A stretch of DNA of 64,000 bases. Source: a bacterium (GTDB lineage: Bacteria > Myxococcota_A > Bradymonadia > UBA7976 > UBA1532). The stretch spans positions 66,425 to 130,424 of the forward strand of contig JAUHYW010000012.1 in NCBI GenBank assembly GCA_030426085.1. The letters are read 5' to 3'. Each line of letters opens with the position of its first letter. Position 1 is the stretch's first letter. Positions 53,535 to 64,000 of this stretch are shown one piece after another. Both the position numbers and the translations under genes were made by a program. Below the pieces are notes generated by a model that had not been told where the DNA came from, ran no database searches, and was given only the letters and a program-made list of their open reading frames with translations.

Positions 53535-53688
53535 GCTGTCTCCAGGGTCGGGCCGAAAATCGCGGCGGAGTATAGGGGATCGACCACGGCTGACGAAAGC
53601 CCGCCTCCGGGAGCGGCGGCCGGGGTCACTCGGCGGCGGCTGACCGGCGCCGGGGGTCGATATTCATCCGTGGGGGCCGCGAGAAGGA

Positions 53689-53724
53689 GGGGGCGCCGCG
53701 GGGGGGTGGTCCCGCGACGCCCCC
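53689..53724 (-). terminator. Terminator of the ftsZ / dcw cluster
   Basis: A 14-pair stem with one mismatch is formed by 53689-53702 (GGGGGCGCCGCGGG) and 53711-53724 (CCCGCGACGCCCCC), with an eight-base loop, 21 bases past the ftsZ stop. On the minus strand it is followed by a pyrimidine-rich TCCTTCTC. It is the strongest hairpin in the window. Confidence 0.7.
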
Positions 53725-53745
53725 AGGGGGGAAGCGCAGCGGGCG

Positions 53746-55368
53746 CTACTTGCGCCCGATCTTGAGCCAGTCGGGCACCGCGGCGACCTCGACCTCGCTG
53801 CTGTCGTCCTCGAGGTCGAAGAAGCCGGCGCCGAGCTTGTCCTCGCCGACCTTGCGGTCGCCGGTCTTGCGGGTGAACGCCGGGGCCCGCAGCTCCTCGT
53901 CGTCGAGGGCCCGCCGCCGGGGCGGCACGGTCACCGGGCGGGGGTTGACGCTCATCGGGCCGGTGATCGGGCGCCGGGTGTTCGCCCGGGCCGGCGGCCG
54001 GGGGTTGGCCGGGCGGGACGTCGCGCCTCGGCGGGCGGCCTCGGGCAGCGGCGGCGGCGAGACGAGCCGCACCTGCTCCTGCAGCGACATCTGGGTCTGC
54101 GTCGGCTGGCCCTGCCGGGGGTGGCGGGCCGGCTGGCGGGCGGCGGGCTGCTCGTCCCGGAAGCCGCCGACGTGCTGGGCGCCGCTCTGGAACCCGCCCA
54201 CCTGCTGGGCCCCGCTCTGCAGCCCGGCGACCGCCTGGGCCCCGCTCTGGTGCGGCGCCTGCTCGGTCGTCGGCTGGGACGCGGGCTCGGTCCAGCGGGG
54301 CATCGAGCCGGTCGTCAGCCGGGGGTCGGTGTTGCGCATGCCGGGCACGTTGAGCGCCCGCTCGGGGCGCCGGTCGGGCCGCTGGGCGTCGGCTTGCTGG
54401 AAGCCGGTGGCGATGACCGTGATCTTGATCTCGTCGCGCATGCTCTCGTCGATCACCGCGCCGAAGATCAGGTTGACGTCCTCGTGGGCCGCGTCCTCCA
54501 CCAGGCTGGCCGCCTCTTCGATCTCGGTGATGCGCAGATCGGTGCCGCCGGTGAAGTTGATGAGGATGCCGGTGGCCCCCTCGATGCTGATGTCGTCGAG
54601 CAGCGGCGAGCTGATCGCCGCCTGGGCCGCCACCAGCGCCCGGCGCTCGCCCGAGGCCCGGCCGCTGCCCATCAGCGCCAGCCCCTTGTTCGACATGATC
54701 GTGCGCACGTCGGCGAAGTCGACGTTGATCATGCCGTGCTCGGTGATGAGGTCGCTGATGCCCTGCACCGCGTTGTACAGCACCTGGTCGGCCATCTTGA
54801 AGGCGTCGACCATGGTGGTGTGCTCGTCGCTGATGGCGAGCAGCCGCTGGTTGGGGATGACGATGAGGGTGTCGACCTCGGCGGCGAGCGCTTCGATGCC
54901 GGCCTCGGCCCGCCGCCGGCGGGCGCGGCCCTCGAAGTTGAACGGGCGAGTCACGACACCGACAGTCAGCGCGCCGGCCTCCCGGGCGGCGCGGGCGATG
55001 ACCGGCGCGGCGCCGGTGCCGGTGCCTCCGCCCATGCCCGCGGTCACGAAGACCATGTCCGAGCCGCCGAGCGCGTCGGTGATGAGCCGCTGGTCCTCGA
55101 GCGCCGCGTTGCGCCCGATCTCGGGGTTGGCGCCTGCGCCGAGCCCCTGGGTCAGCGTCGCCCCGATCTGGAGCCGGGTGCCGGCCCCGGCGTGTTCGAG
55201 CGCCTGGGCGTCGGTGTTGGCGACGATGAAGTCGACGCCGTTGAGGCCGCTCTGGACCATCGTGTTGACGGCGTTGCTCCCCCCACCGCCGACGCCGATG
55301 ACCTTCAGCCGGGCCCCAGAGTTGCCTACATATTCGAAGATACTGTCCACGAGACTGTTCCATCCCAT
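53746..55368 (-). CDS. ftsZ: Cell division protein FtsZ
   Basis: A 540-residue tubulin-like GTPase that forms the division ring. The N-terminal domain has [13 protein letters not shown] and the tubulin signature [22 protein letters not shown] and the following T7-region residues are present. The core ends near 315. A linker of about 200 residues follows, rich in Gln, Arg and Pro, with three QSGAQ repeats (54170-54253), far longer than the 50-60 residues of E. coli FtsZ. The C-terminal peptide is [10 protein letters not shown], which should bind FtsA. I chose the ATG at 55368 with GAGG five bases upstream. Confidence 0.95.
   Translation of the reverse strand: MGWNSLVDSIFEYVGNSGARLKVIGVGGGGSNAVNTMVQSGLNGVDFIVANTDAQALEHAGAGTRLQIGATLTQGLGAGANPEIGRNAALEDQRLITDALGGSDMVFVTAGMGGGTGTGAAPVIARAAREAGALTVGVVTRPFNFEGRARRRRAEAGIEALAAEVDTLIVIPNQRLLAISDEHTTMVDAFKMADQVLYNAVQGISDLITEHGMINVDFADVRTIMSNKGLALMGSGRASGERRALVAAQAAISSPLLDDISIEGATGILINFTGGTDLRITEIEEAASLVEDAAHEDVNLIFGAVIDESMRDEIKITVIATGFQQADAQRPDRRPERALNVPGMRNTDPRLTTGSMPRWTEPASQPTTEQAPHQSGAQAVAGLQSGAQQVGGFQSGAQHVGGFRDEQPAARQPARHPRQGQPTQTQMSLQEQVRLVSPPPLPEAARRGATSRPANPRPPARANTRRPITGPMSVNPRPVTVPPRRRALDDEELRAPAFTRKTGDRKVGEDKLGAGFFDLEDDSSEVEVAAVPDWLKIGRK
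54170..54253 (-). repeat. 30-base repeats in the FtsZ linker
   Basis: Three near-identical units of about 30 bases encode [20 protein letters not shown] and [10 protein letters not shown] in the disordered FtsZ linker. The first is preceded by H, the last by G-F. They probably spread by local duplication. Confidence 0.8.
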
Positions 55369-55519
55369 TCGTGCCTCGATCCACCCCGATCGAAGCACGG
55401 ATATAACCCGATTAGGTTCGGTTCCTGCCGGATGACTGACGGTTTGTTCCGAGTTGTGGCATCCTATGCCGCCGCCGATCCCATCGCAATGGGGGGCGGC
55501 CTGTTTTTGTCAACTTTTC

Positions 55520-56743
55520 TCAAACCCGGCGGCTGCGGCCGAAGATGCGGCCCCAGGTGCGCTTGCGCGGTCGGGTCAGCCGGGTCGAGAACCACTGCAC
55601 GTCCCGCCGGTTGACCCCACACAGCACCAGCCCGGTGCCGGTCGCGTAGCGCGGGTTGCGCACGACGTCCACCAGCCCGTGCAGCCCCTTGGGCTGGGCC
55701 CGGGCGGCGGGCATGCCCATGACCTGCTCGGCCAGCTCGACCAGCCCCGGCAGGTTGGCGGTGCCCCCGGTGAGCACCACCCCGCCGGGCAGGCCGTTGG
55801 CGTAGCCCAGCGGGCGCAGCTCCTCGGCGACGAGCCGCAGGATCTCCTCGGCCCGGGCCTCGATGATCTGGCACAGCAGCGTGCGCTCGATCTCCCGCGG
55901 CTTGCGGCCGCCGACCCCGGGCACCGAGACCCGCTCGTCGGCGTCGATCAGCTCGGCGAGCGCGCAGCCGTGGGCCTGCTTGAGGTGCTCGGCCTCGACG
56001 GTCGGCGTATTGAGGCAGTCCTTGATGTCGCTGGTGACGTGCTGCCCGCCGATGCCGAGCACCGTCGAGTGCACGATCTGGCCCTGGTCGAAGACCGCGA
56101 TGTCGGTGGTGTCGCCCCCGATGTCGACCAGCACCACCCCCAGGTCGCGCCCCTGGGGGCTCAGCAGCGCCTCGGCCTGGGCCAGCGGGGCCAGGATCAT
56201 GTCGATCACCCGCAGCTTCGCCTGCCGGATGCACTGTTCGAGCTGCTTGAGCGCCTGGATATCCCCCACGACGAGGTGCGCGTGCACCTCGAGCCGCACC
56301 CCCTCGACGCCCACCGGGCGGGTGATGCCCGCCTGACCGTCGATGATGAACGACTGGGGCACCGCGTGCAGGATGGCCTTGTCCGGGGGCAGCTTGACCG
56401 CGCAGGCCATGTCCATGCAGGCCCGCACGTCGTCGGTGTCGACGGTGCCGCTGCGGATGCGCACCATGCCGTGGCTGTTGAAGCTCTCCAGGTGGCGCCC
56501 GCTGACCGAGACGTAGATCTCCTTGATCTCGCAGCCGGCCATCAGCTCGGCCTCTTCGACCGCCTCCCGGATGCTGGTCACCGCCTGCTGCTGGTCGCAG
56601 ACGGTGCCCGCCTTGAGCCCGGCCGCGGGGTGGGTCCCGGTGCCGATGATGTCGATCTGGCCGTCTTCGTGGCGCACGCCGATGACGCACTTCACCGCGT
56701 TGGTCCCCAGGTCGAGCCCGGCCACGATCATCTGCTTGCTCAT
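55520..56743 (-). CDS. ftsA: Cell division protein FtsA
   Basis: A 407-residue actin-like ATPase that tethers FtsZ to the inner membrane. It has AGLDLGTNAVKC (phosphate 1), the 1C domain region VSVSGRHLESFNSHG, VDIGGDTTDIAVF (phosphate 2), and VVLTGGTANLPGL (adenosine). The C-terminal basic, aromatic stretch TWGRIFGRSRRV forms the membrane-targeting helix. The start has GGGAGC upstream and lies two bases from the ftsQ stop. Confidence 0.94.
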   Translation of the reverse strand: MSKQMIVAGLDLGTNAVKCVIGVRHEDGQIDIIGTGTHPAAGLKAGTVCDQQQAVTSIREAVEEAELMAGCEIKEIYVSVSGRHLESFNSHGMVRIRSGTVDTDDVRACMDMACAVKLPPDKAILHAVPQSFIIDGQAGITRPVGVEGVRLEVHAHLVVGDIQALKQLEQCIRQAKLRVIDMILAPLAQAEALLSPQGRDLGVVLVDIGGDTTDIAVFDQGQIVHSTVLGIGGQHVTSDIKDCLNTPTVEAEHLKQAHGCALAELIDADERVSVPGVGGRKPREIERTLLCQIIEARAEEILRLVAEELRPLGYANGLPGGVVLTGGTANLPGLVELAEQVMGMPAARAQPKGLHGLVDVVRNPRYATGTGLVLCGVNRRDVQWFSTRLTRPRKRTWGRIFGRSRRV

Positions 56744-56745
56744 CT

Positions 56746-57618
56746 TCAGCTCCCTTTCGGTTCGTCGTGTCGGCCGCCGAGCTCTTCGCCCAGGCCCCGC
56801 TGTCTCGGAATCTCGTCGACGATCGCCCGCTGGCGGTCCTCGCTGAGCAGGATGTAGCCGGCGTCCATGCGCCGGGCGGCCAGCGTGTCGAGGATCTGCT
56901 CGACGCGGCCGATCTTGTCCCGGAAGTCGCCCTGCCCCAGCGCCACCCGGGTGCGGCCGAGCATCAGCTCGAGTCGGCCGGCGGGGGCGAGGTGCACGCT
57001 GCCCAGCGGGCGGCGGGCGGCCAGCGGGCTCAGGGCGTAGCGCCGGGCGACGGCCAGCGCGGTCTGCACCCGCTCGCAGGCCCCCTCGGGGTCGAGGTCG
57101 AAGTCCTCCCGGCTCAGCCCGGTCACCAGCGGCAGCCCCTGCATCTCGTCGGGGCCGGCCTGGGCGAACGGGTGGCCGGTGGCGTCGACGAGGTAGGGCA
57201 CGTCGAGCACCACCGCGCCCGAGGCCCGCCGCTCTTCGAGGCGGATGACGACCCGCTCGGGCAGCACCTTGGTCACCCGGGCGGTGGCGACCCACGGGTG
57301 CAGCAGCAGCGCCTCGCGGGCGGCGTCGGCGTCGAAGTCGAAGATGTTGCGCGGCGTCGCCAGCCCGGTGGCCTCGATGATCGCCGGGCGGTCGAGGTGG
57401 GCGGTGGACTCGACGTCGATGTCGCGCACCAGGAAGTACGCCGACTGGTGCACCGCCCGGTAGCCGGCGAAGGCGAAGCCGGCGACGAAGCCGACGATGA
57501 TCGCGAAGCGCACCACCGGCCGCAGGCCGTGCCACACCCAGGCCGTCAGCTCGGCGAGGCCGCCGAAGAAGCGCTTGACCCCGGCGAGGCGCTGCCCCTT
57601 GAAGCGGTTACCGGCCAT
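56746..57618 (-). CDS. ftsQ: Cell division protein FtsQ
   Basis: A 290-residue bitopic protein with a cytosolic N-terminal part, one span (about 38-58, FAIIVGFVAGFAFAGY), a POTRA domain (about 65-135: VRDIDVESTAHLDRPAIIEATGL, HPWVATARVTKVLPERVVIRLEER), then the FtsQ beta domain. It links FtsBL to the division ring. The C-terminus has an unusual Gly/Glu/Arg-rich tail. The start overlaps the end of ddl by 11 bases. Confidence 0.9.
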   Translation of the reverse strand: MAGNRFKGQRLAGVKRFFGGLAELTAWVWHGLRPVVRFAIIVGFVAGFAFAGYRAVHQSAYFLVRDIDVESTAHLDRPAIIEATGLATPRNIFDFDADAAREALLLHPWVATARVTKVLPERVVIRLEERRASGAVVLDVPYLVDATGHPFAQAGPDEMQGLPLVTGLSREDFDLDPEGACERVQTALAVARRYALSPLAARRPLGSVHLAPAGRLELMLGRTRVALGQGDFRDKIGRVEQILDTLAARRMDAGYILLSEDRQRAIVDEIPRQRGLGEELGGRHDEPKGS

Positions 57619-58585
57619 CGGGGCCTCCTCCGCTCGGGAGCAGATCGGCGTGCATCGCCTCGACCCCCGGCGCGCAGCGGGCGGCCTCGAGGATGCGCAC
57701 GCACAGCGCGCCGAAGGCGATGCCGGCGTGGGCCGCGATCTTGGGCAGCAGGCTGGTCGGGGTCATGCCGGGCAGGGTGTTCACCTCGATGATCACCGGC
57801 CCGTCGGACCCCAGGATCACGTCGGTCCGGGTCGCGCCCCGGCAGCCGAGGCTGCGGTGGGCGGCGAGCGCGGCGGCCTCGACGGCGGCGGTGTCGGCGG
57901 CGTCGAGCCGGGGCGGCAGGTGGTAGCGGGTGCCGCTCTGGCCGTACTTGGCCTCGTAGTCGTAGAAGTCGCGGGCCGGCTCGATCTCGACGCTGCCCAG
58001 CACGGCGTCGCCCATCACGCCCACCGACAGCTCGGGGCCCCGCACGAAGCGCTCGATGAGGGCCCGGGGCGCGGCGGCGGCCAGCGCGGCGGGCACCTGC
58101 GCCGCGTCGTGCACCAGGGTCACCCCCACGCTGCTGCCGTCGGCCACCGGCTTGATCGCGACCGGCAAGGGGAACGGCAGATCGGCGGCGCTCTTGCCCT
58201 TCAGGTCGTCGCCGCTCCACACGACGTCCTCGGCGACCCGCAGGCCGGCGGCAGCGAAGCGCTGCTTGGCCAGGGCCTTGTCGAAGGCGAACAGGCTCGC
58301 CGCCAGCCCCTCGCCGGTGTAGGGGATGCCCATCCAGTCGAGCAGGCCCTGCACCCGGCCGTCCTCGCCCCACACCCCGTGCAGCGCGTTGTAGACCACG
58401 TCGACCCCGTGCTCGACGAGGCGGGCCGGCAGGTCGCGGCGGGCGTCGATGCGCACCACCCGGTAGCCCTCGCCCTCGAGCGCCTCGGCGATGGCCGCGC
58501 CGGTGGTCAGGCTGACGTCCCGCTCGCGGCTGAGGCCGCCGAGCAGCACGCCCACGGTGGCGTCCTTCCAGATGCCTCGGCTCAT
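57608..58585 (-). CDS. ddl: D-alanine--D-alanine ligase
   Basis: A 325-residue ATP-grasp ligase that joins two D-Ala for the peptidoglycan peptide. It has LLGGLSRERDVSL, ALHGVWGEDGRVQGLLDWMGIPYTG, VAIKPVADGSSVGV and the terminal VIIEVNTLPGMT with metal ligands Glu and Asn. Family length. It overlaps murG by four bases (ATGA) and ftsQ by 11, so the genes are translationally coupled. Confidence 0.94.
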   Translation of the reverse strand: MSRGIWKDATVGVLLGGLSRERDVSLTTGAAIAEALEGEGYRVVRIDARRDLPARLVEHGVDVVYNALHGVWGEDGRVQGLLDWMGIPYTGEGLAASLFAFDKALAKQRFAAAGLRVAEDVVWSGDDLKGKSAADLPFPLPVAIKPVADGSSVGVTLVHDAAQVPAALAAAAPRALIERFVRGPELSVGVMGDAVLGSVEIEPARDFYDYEAKYGQSGTRYHLPPRLDAADTAAVEAAALAAHRSLGCRGATRTDVILGSDGPVIIEVNTLPGMTPTSLLPKIAAHAGIAFGALCVRILEAARCAPGVEAMHADLLPSGGGPDGR

Positions 58586-59709
58586 GACGGATCCCTCCCG
58601 GCCAGCGCGCACAGCGCCTCGACGATGCGGGCCCCCGCCTCGGGGCGGCCCCGGGCCCTGGCCTTCTGGGCCATCGCGGTCAGCGTCGCCGGGTCTTCGA
58701 GCAGCGACCCGATCTGCTCGACGAGGCCCTCGGTGGTGAGCGTATGCTCCGGGGCCAGGATCGCGGCGCCGTGGTCGGCGAGCGAGGCGGCGTTGGCGGT
58801 CTGGTGGTCGTCGGCGGCGCTGGGGAACGGCACGAACACCGCCGGCCGGCCGACGCAGGCCAGCTCGGCGACGGTGGTCGCCCCGGCCCGGGCGATGATC
58901 AGATCGGCCCACAGCATGGCCTCGACCATGTCGTCGATGAACGGCTCGACCCGCACGTCGGGCGCGTCGCCGTAGGCCGCCCGCACCGGGGCGTCCTTGT
59001 CCCGGCCGGTCTGGTGGCGCACGGCCAGATCGGGCAGCCGCTGCTTGAGCTGCATCAGCGCCGGGGGCAGCTTCTGGTTGAGCGCCCGGGCCCCCTGGCT
59101 GCCGCCGAGGATGAGCACGTTGCGCGTTCCGCCGGGCAGCGGGGCGCCCTCGACCGCGGCGATGAAGTCGGCCCGCACCGGGTTGCCGAGCATGCGCACC
59201 TTCTTCGCCGGGAAGCCGGCCGCCGCCTCGGGGAAGGCGGTGAAGATCCGCTGCACGAACCGGCCGAGGATGCGGTTGGTGAGCCCCGGGCGGGCGTTCT
59301 GCTCGGCGATGGCGCTGGGGCGGCCGGCGAGCGCGGCGGCGAGCACCACCGGGCCCGAGATGTAGCCCCCGACGCCGAGCACCGCGGTCGGATCGTGCTC
59401 GCGCACGACCTTGAACCCGCGCCAGATGGCCAGCGGCATCGACAGCAGGCTGCGCAGCCGCTCGACGAGGCCGGCGTTCTTGAGCCGGCGGGCCTCGACG
59501 GCGACGAACGGGTGCCCCAGGCCGGGGATGACCCGGGCCTCCATGCCCCGGGGGCTGCCGACGAAGACCACCTCGCCCCCGGTGATCTGCGCCAGCCACG
59601 CCTGGGCCACCGCCACCCCGGGGAAGACGTGGCCTCCGGTGCCGCCGCCGACGACCATCAGTCGGGGCGGCGCGCCCGGCGCGGGGCGCTTGTCGCCGCG
59701 CAGCATCAT
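58582..59709 (-). CDS. murG: UDP-GlcNAc:lipid I transferase MurG
   Basis: A 375-residue GT28 glycosyltransferase that adds GlcNAc to lipid I at the inner face of the membrane. The N-terminal GGGTGGHVFPG, EQNARPGLTNR, LGGSQGARALN and ARAGATTVAELACVGRPAVFVPFP are all present. The start is the first of two tandem ATG codons, in an ATGA overlap with the ftsW stop. Confidence 0.94.
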   Translation of the reverse strand: MMLRGDKRPAPGAPPRLMVVGGGTGGHVFPGVAVAQAWLAQITGGEVVFVGSPRGMEARVIPGLGHPFVAVEARRLKNAGLVERLRSLLSMPLAIWRGFKVVREHDPTAVLGVGGYISGPVVLAAALAGRPSAIAEQNARPGLTNRILGRFVQRIFTAFPEAAAGFPAKKVRMLGNPVRADFIAAVEGAPLPGGTRNVLILGGSQGARALNQKLPPALMQLKQRLPDLAVRHQTGRDKDAPVRAAYGDAPDVRVEPFIDDMVEAMLWADLIIARAGATTVAELACVGRPAVFVPFPSAADDHQTANAASLADHGAAILAPEHTLTTEGLVEQIGSLLEDPATLTAMAQKARARGRPEAGARIVEALCALAGRDPS

Positions 59710-60952
59710 GCGGCCCCCTTCGCGGCCTTGCGCGGCCGGCCGCGGGCCTTCTTCTGCTTCTGCTTGACGTCGGCGTCGGGCAGCAGCCGGTGCAGCCACG
59801 CCGGGGGCGGCTCCTGGCGGCTGATGTTGAGCAGGATGCCGACGCCGACGCAGGTCAGCAGCATCGAGCTGCCGCCGTAGCTGACGAGGGGCAGCGTCAG
59901 CCCCTTGGTGGGCAGGAGCGCGGTGGCGACGGCCATGTTGGTCGCCGCCTGGAAGCCGATCTGGGCGGTGATGCCGAATGCCAGCAGCGCCCCGAACGCG
60001 GTGGGCGCGCTGCGGGCGATGGAGAAGCCGCGCCAGACGAAGATCGCGAACAGGGTGATGACGAAGGCGACGCCGACCCAGCCCAGCTCCTCGCCATAGA
60101 TGCTGAAGATGAAGTCGGTGTGGGCCTCGGGCAGATACAGGAGCTTCTGCCGGCTGTTGCCCAGCCCCATGCCGAACCAGTCGCCGCTGCCGAAGCTGAT
60201 GAGCGCCTGGTTGATGTGATACGAGACGCCCTGCGGGTCGTGCTCCGGGTCGAGGAAGGCCAGCAGCCGCTTGACCCGGTACGGCTCGGCGATGATCGCC
60301 AGCGGCACCAGCGCCGCGCCGATGCCCACCAGCCCGCCGACGTGCAGCCAGCGCCCGCCGGCGGCCCACACCATCAGCACCATGATGCCGCCGCAGATGA
60401 GCGTGCTGCCGAAGTCGGGCTGCAGCATGAGCAGGCCGGCGATGGCCCCCAGCGCCAGGATGGGCTTGCCCCAGGCGGTCTTGAGGTCGTCGAGCTGCGC
60501 CTGACGGGCGCTGAGGTACCACGCCAGCAGCACGATCCAGGTGACCTTGATCGCCTCGCTCGGCTGGAAGCGCACCGGGCCGAAGCCGATCCAGCGGGCG
60601 GCGCCCTTGGCCGAGGCCGACATGCCCGGGATGAGCACGACGACGAGCAGCGCCATCGCCGCCAGGAACAGCGGCTTCGCCAGCCGGCGCCACAGGTCGT
60701 GGTGGATGTTGAGGCACGCGATCAGCGCCAGCAGGCCGATGCCGCAGTAGGCCATCTGCCGCTCGAGGTAGAACGCGCCGTTGCCGGTGCGGGTCTCGGC
60801 GCTGACGATGCTGGCCGAGTAGACCATCACCACCCCGATGCCCATCAGCACGAACACCACCCCCAGCAGCACCCGGTCGTAGCGGAACTGCACGATCCGG
60901 GTGGAGTCGGCGCCCTCCTCGGGGCGCAGGCGATGGCGCAGCCGGTCCAGCA

Positions 60953-60953
<1 letters not shown>
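59706..60953 (-). CDS. ftsW: Peptidoglycan glycosyltransferase FtsW
   Basis: A 415-residue SEDS-family polymerase with about ten membrane spans. RFQPSEAIKVTWIVLLAWYLS, LQPDFGSTL and GLTLPLVSYGGSSML are the conserved family blocks. It polymerises lipid II at the septum together with FtsI. The C-terminal tail is strongly basic (KQKQKKARGRPRKAAKG). It overlaps both mraY and murG by one to four bases. Confidence 0.93.
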
Positions 60954-62088
<1,135 letters not shown>

Positions 62089-62092
<4 letters not shown>

Positions 62093-63501
62093 CGGGCGGG
62101 GCCCTCCTCGCGATCGCGCAGCGCTTCGTAGACCCGCTCGAGGCGCACGCCCCGGGACCCCTTGAGCAGAATCGGCTGGCCCGGCCGGCGCAGGTCGATC
62201 ACCGCGGCCGCGGCGGCCTCGGCGTCCTCCCGATGACGGGCCCGCTCGGGCGGCATGCCGGCGGCCCGGGCGGCCTCGACGAGGTGGGCCGACAGCCGGC
62301 CGACCCCGATGAGCGTCGGCTCGCCCGGCAGCCGGGCCACCGCCTCGCCCGCTGCCCGGTGGGCGTCGACCCCGCCCGGCCCCAGCTCGAGCATGTCGCC
62401 GAGCACCAGCAGCCCGTCGGGGGCCCGGTCGGCGAAGGTGCGCACCGCCACCGCCATCGACTGGGGGTTGGCGTTGTAGCAGTCGAGCACCACCGGCGTG
62501 CCGTCGGCCAGGGTTCGCATCTCGCCCCGCATCGACGGCGGCTCGACCTCGGCCAGCGCGGCGACGGCGGCCTCGGGGTCGACCCCCAGCGCCCGGCCCA
62601 CCGCGATGGCGAGCAGCGCGTTGTGCAGGTTGTGGCGCCCGTCGAGCTTCAGCCGCAGGCGGTGGAGGCGGCCGTCGACCTCCACCGTGCCGGCGACGCC
62701 CCGCGTCGTCGTGCGCACCGCGCGCAGCCGCACGGCGTCGGCCGGCCGCTCGCCGACGCAGATCAGCGGCGCCCGCAGGCCGGCGGTGACCCGCCAGGGG
62801 AAGGGCACCCGGCTGGGCATGATCGCCAGCCCGACCGGAGGCAGCGCGTCGAACAGCTCGCCCTTGGCCCGGGCGATGGCCTCGACCGAGCCCAGCCCGG
62901 CGAGGTGGGCCGCGCCGACGCTGGTGAGGACCCCGATGCGGGGCCCGGCCAGGCTGGACAGGTAGCGGATCTCGCCGGCCGCGTTCATGCCCATCTCGAC
63001 CACCGCGAAGCGGTACGGGGGGGCGTCGGGCTCGGCCAGCCGGAGCAGCGTCAGCGGCACGCCGAGGTGGTTGTTGAGGTTGCCCGCGGTGGCCAGGGTC
63101 GGGCCGGCGGTGGCCAGGACCGCGGCGACCATCTCCTTGGTGGTGGTCTTGCCGCTCGAGCCGGTCAGGCCCACCACGGTGCCCCGGAACTGCACCCGGG
63201 TCGCCGCCGCCAGCCGCCCCAGGGCCCGCACGGTGTCCGAGACGACCACCACGGTCGTGTCGCCCCCGAGCATCGGCAGCGCCGAGACGCCCCGCCGGTC
63301 GGCCACGATCACCGTCGCGCCCCGGTCGACCGCCTGCCCGGCGAAGCGATGCCCGTCGAAGCGCGGCCCGCGGATGCAGAAGAAGGCCGCCCCCGGGGGG
63401 CTGGTGCGGCTGTCGATCGAGATCGGGCCCAGCGGGCGATGCTCGCCGTCCATCAGCCGCCCGCCGGCCGCCCGGCACAAGGTCTGGGAGTCGAGCAGCA
63501 T
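62089..63501 (-). CDS. murF: UDP-MurNAc-tripeptide--D-Ala-D-Ala ligase MurF
   Basis: A 470-residue Mur ligase that adds D-Ala-D-Ala in the cytosol. The ATP loop is GLTGSSGKTTTKEM, followed by NLNNHLGVPLTLL, VVEMGMNAAGEI, DCYNANPQSM and VLGDMLELG. The ATG at 63501 overlaps the murE stop by one base; longer frames are murE shadow. Full family length. Confidence 0.94.
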
Positions 63502-64000
63502 CAGCGCGCCCCCTCGGCTTCGAGGGCCGCCCGGGCCACCGCGGCGTCGTCGAACGGCCGCCGCACCCCGCCCACCTCTTGATAGCTCTCGTGGCCCTTG
63601 CCGGCGATGAGCACCGTGTCGCCCGGGCGGGCGGCGGCGATGGTGGCGCCGATGGCTTTCGCCCGATCGGGCTCGACCCAGACGTGCCCCGCTCGGGGGC
63701 CGTCGCTCTCCGGGCGCCCGGCGTCGAGCGCGCCCCGGGCGACCTCGGCGGCGATGGCCGCCGGGTCTTCGCTGCGGGGGTTGTCGCTGGTGACCACCAC
63801 CCCGTCGGCGGTGGCCCCGGCGGCGCCCATCGGGGCCCGCTTGGTGCGATCGCGGTCGCCGGCCGAGCCGAAGACGCACCACAGCGCGCCCCGGGTCAGC
63901 GGGCGCAGCGTCTCGACGACCTGGCGCAGCGCGGCGGGGGTGTGGGCGTAGTCGACGAAGACCGCCAGCCCCCGGGTGTTGCCGATGCGCTGCAAGCGGC
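63501..64000 (-). CDS. murE: UDP-MurNAc-dipeptide--meso-DAP ligase MurE (C-terminal part)
   Basis: Partial gene running off the right edge; only the last about 166 codons are seen. FVDYAHTPAAL, VFGSAGDRDRTKR and SDNPRSEDP identify MurE; the DNPR motif is the one linked with meso-diaminopimelate rather than lysine. GKGHESYQ is at the C-terminus. This points to Gram-negative-type peptidoglycan. The gene continues beyond position 64000. Confidence 0.93.
   Translation of the reverse strand, partial: RLQRIGNTRGLAVFVDYAHTPAALRQVVETLRPLTRGALWCVFGSAGDRDRTKRAPMGAAGATADGVVVTSDNPRSEDPAAIAAEVARGALDAGRPESDGPRAGHVWVEPDRAKAIGATIAAARPGDTVLIAGKGHESYQEVGGVRRPFDDAAVARAALEAEGAR

Noticed and set aside
55485-55513. 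ftsZ promoter with a perfect TTGACA on the minus strand
   Set aside because: TTGACA occurs at 55513-55508 but the base string 17 positions on is ATTGCG, a poor -10, and the -35 lies close to the ftsA end; not supported.

Overview
The window is very GC-rich bacterial DNA with dense, strongly coding genes and long antisense shadow frames. The gene content points to a Gram-negative of the Myxococcota / former Deltaproteobacteria type. It has meso-DAP-type MurE, Omp85 and TonB-dependent outer-membrane proteins, many lipoproteins, two Ser/Thr kinases of different build (one with an N-terminal Cys-cluster), MopE-type metal-binding repeats and Gly-Glu linker lipoproteins. I infer this assignment from family content; no rRNA or tRNA is present to test it.

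Layout. (1) 97-6537: a rifampin-phosphotransferase-like ATP/phosphohistidine enzyme with a small permease, then on the minus strand GlpD and a receiver-GAF-HD-GYP regulator. (2) 6798-12717: a solitary FlhA/SctV-type export-gate protein, a Ser/Thr kinase, and a fusion of a TAXI solute-binding domain with a DUF697-like domain. (3) 12777-24741: RqcH/NFACT, then a plus-strand run of leucyl aminopeptidase, Omp85 protein, DUF4390-like protein, NtrY-like kinase, TonB-fused receptor and lipoprotein, then a DJ-1/PfpI protein and a cardiolipin-synthase-like PLD enzyme. (4) 24746-35945, minus strand: lipoproteins, a SurA-DsbA fusion, a membrane-anchored kinase, a fatty acyl-AMP ligase fused to an ACP, and an alpha-oxoamine synthase fused to a GNAT acyltransferase. 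(5) 36182-43634: ethanolamine permease, a small PD-(D/E)XK nuclease module, thioredoxin, an epimerase-PlsC pair, a MopE-repeat lipoprotein and a glycerol-1-phosphate dehydrogenase. (6) 43659-53534: secreted or lipid-anchored proteins, including two tandem paralogues with Gly-Glu linkers inside a duplicated segment, a HEAT/LRR-like protein, gamma-glutamyltransferase and a periplasmic protein. (7) 53746-64000, minus strand: the division and cell-wall cluster murE-murF-mraY-ftsW-murG-ddl-ftsQ-ftsA-ftsZ, closed by a strong hairpin.

The most interesting unit is 31337-35945. The two multidomain enzymes there look like a complete acyl-activation, sphingoid-base (3-keto amino lipid) and N-acylation line packed into two polypeptides. 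Other lipid genes lie downstream: an NAD-dependent epimerase, a PlsC acyltransferase and a G1P dehydrogenase. Other items to check are the dcw cluster lacking murD, murC and murB, a tandem duplication whose new junction can be read at about 46473, a 162-base imperfect palindrome at 26278-26439, and the orphan export-gate gene.

Intergenic DNA is short. The only gap over 300 bases (46382-46690) is filled by two gene-end remnants from the duplication.
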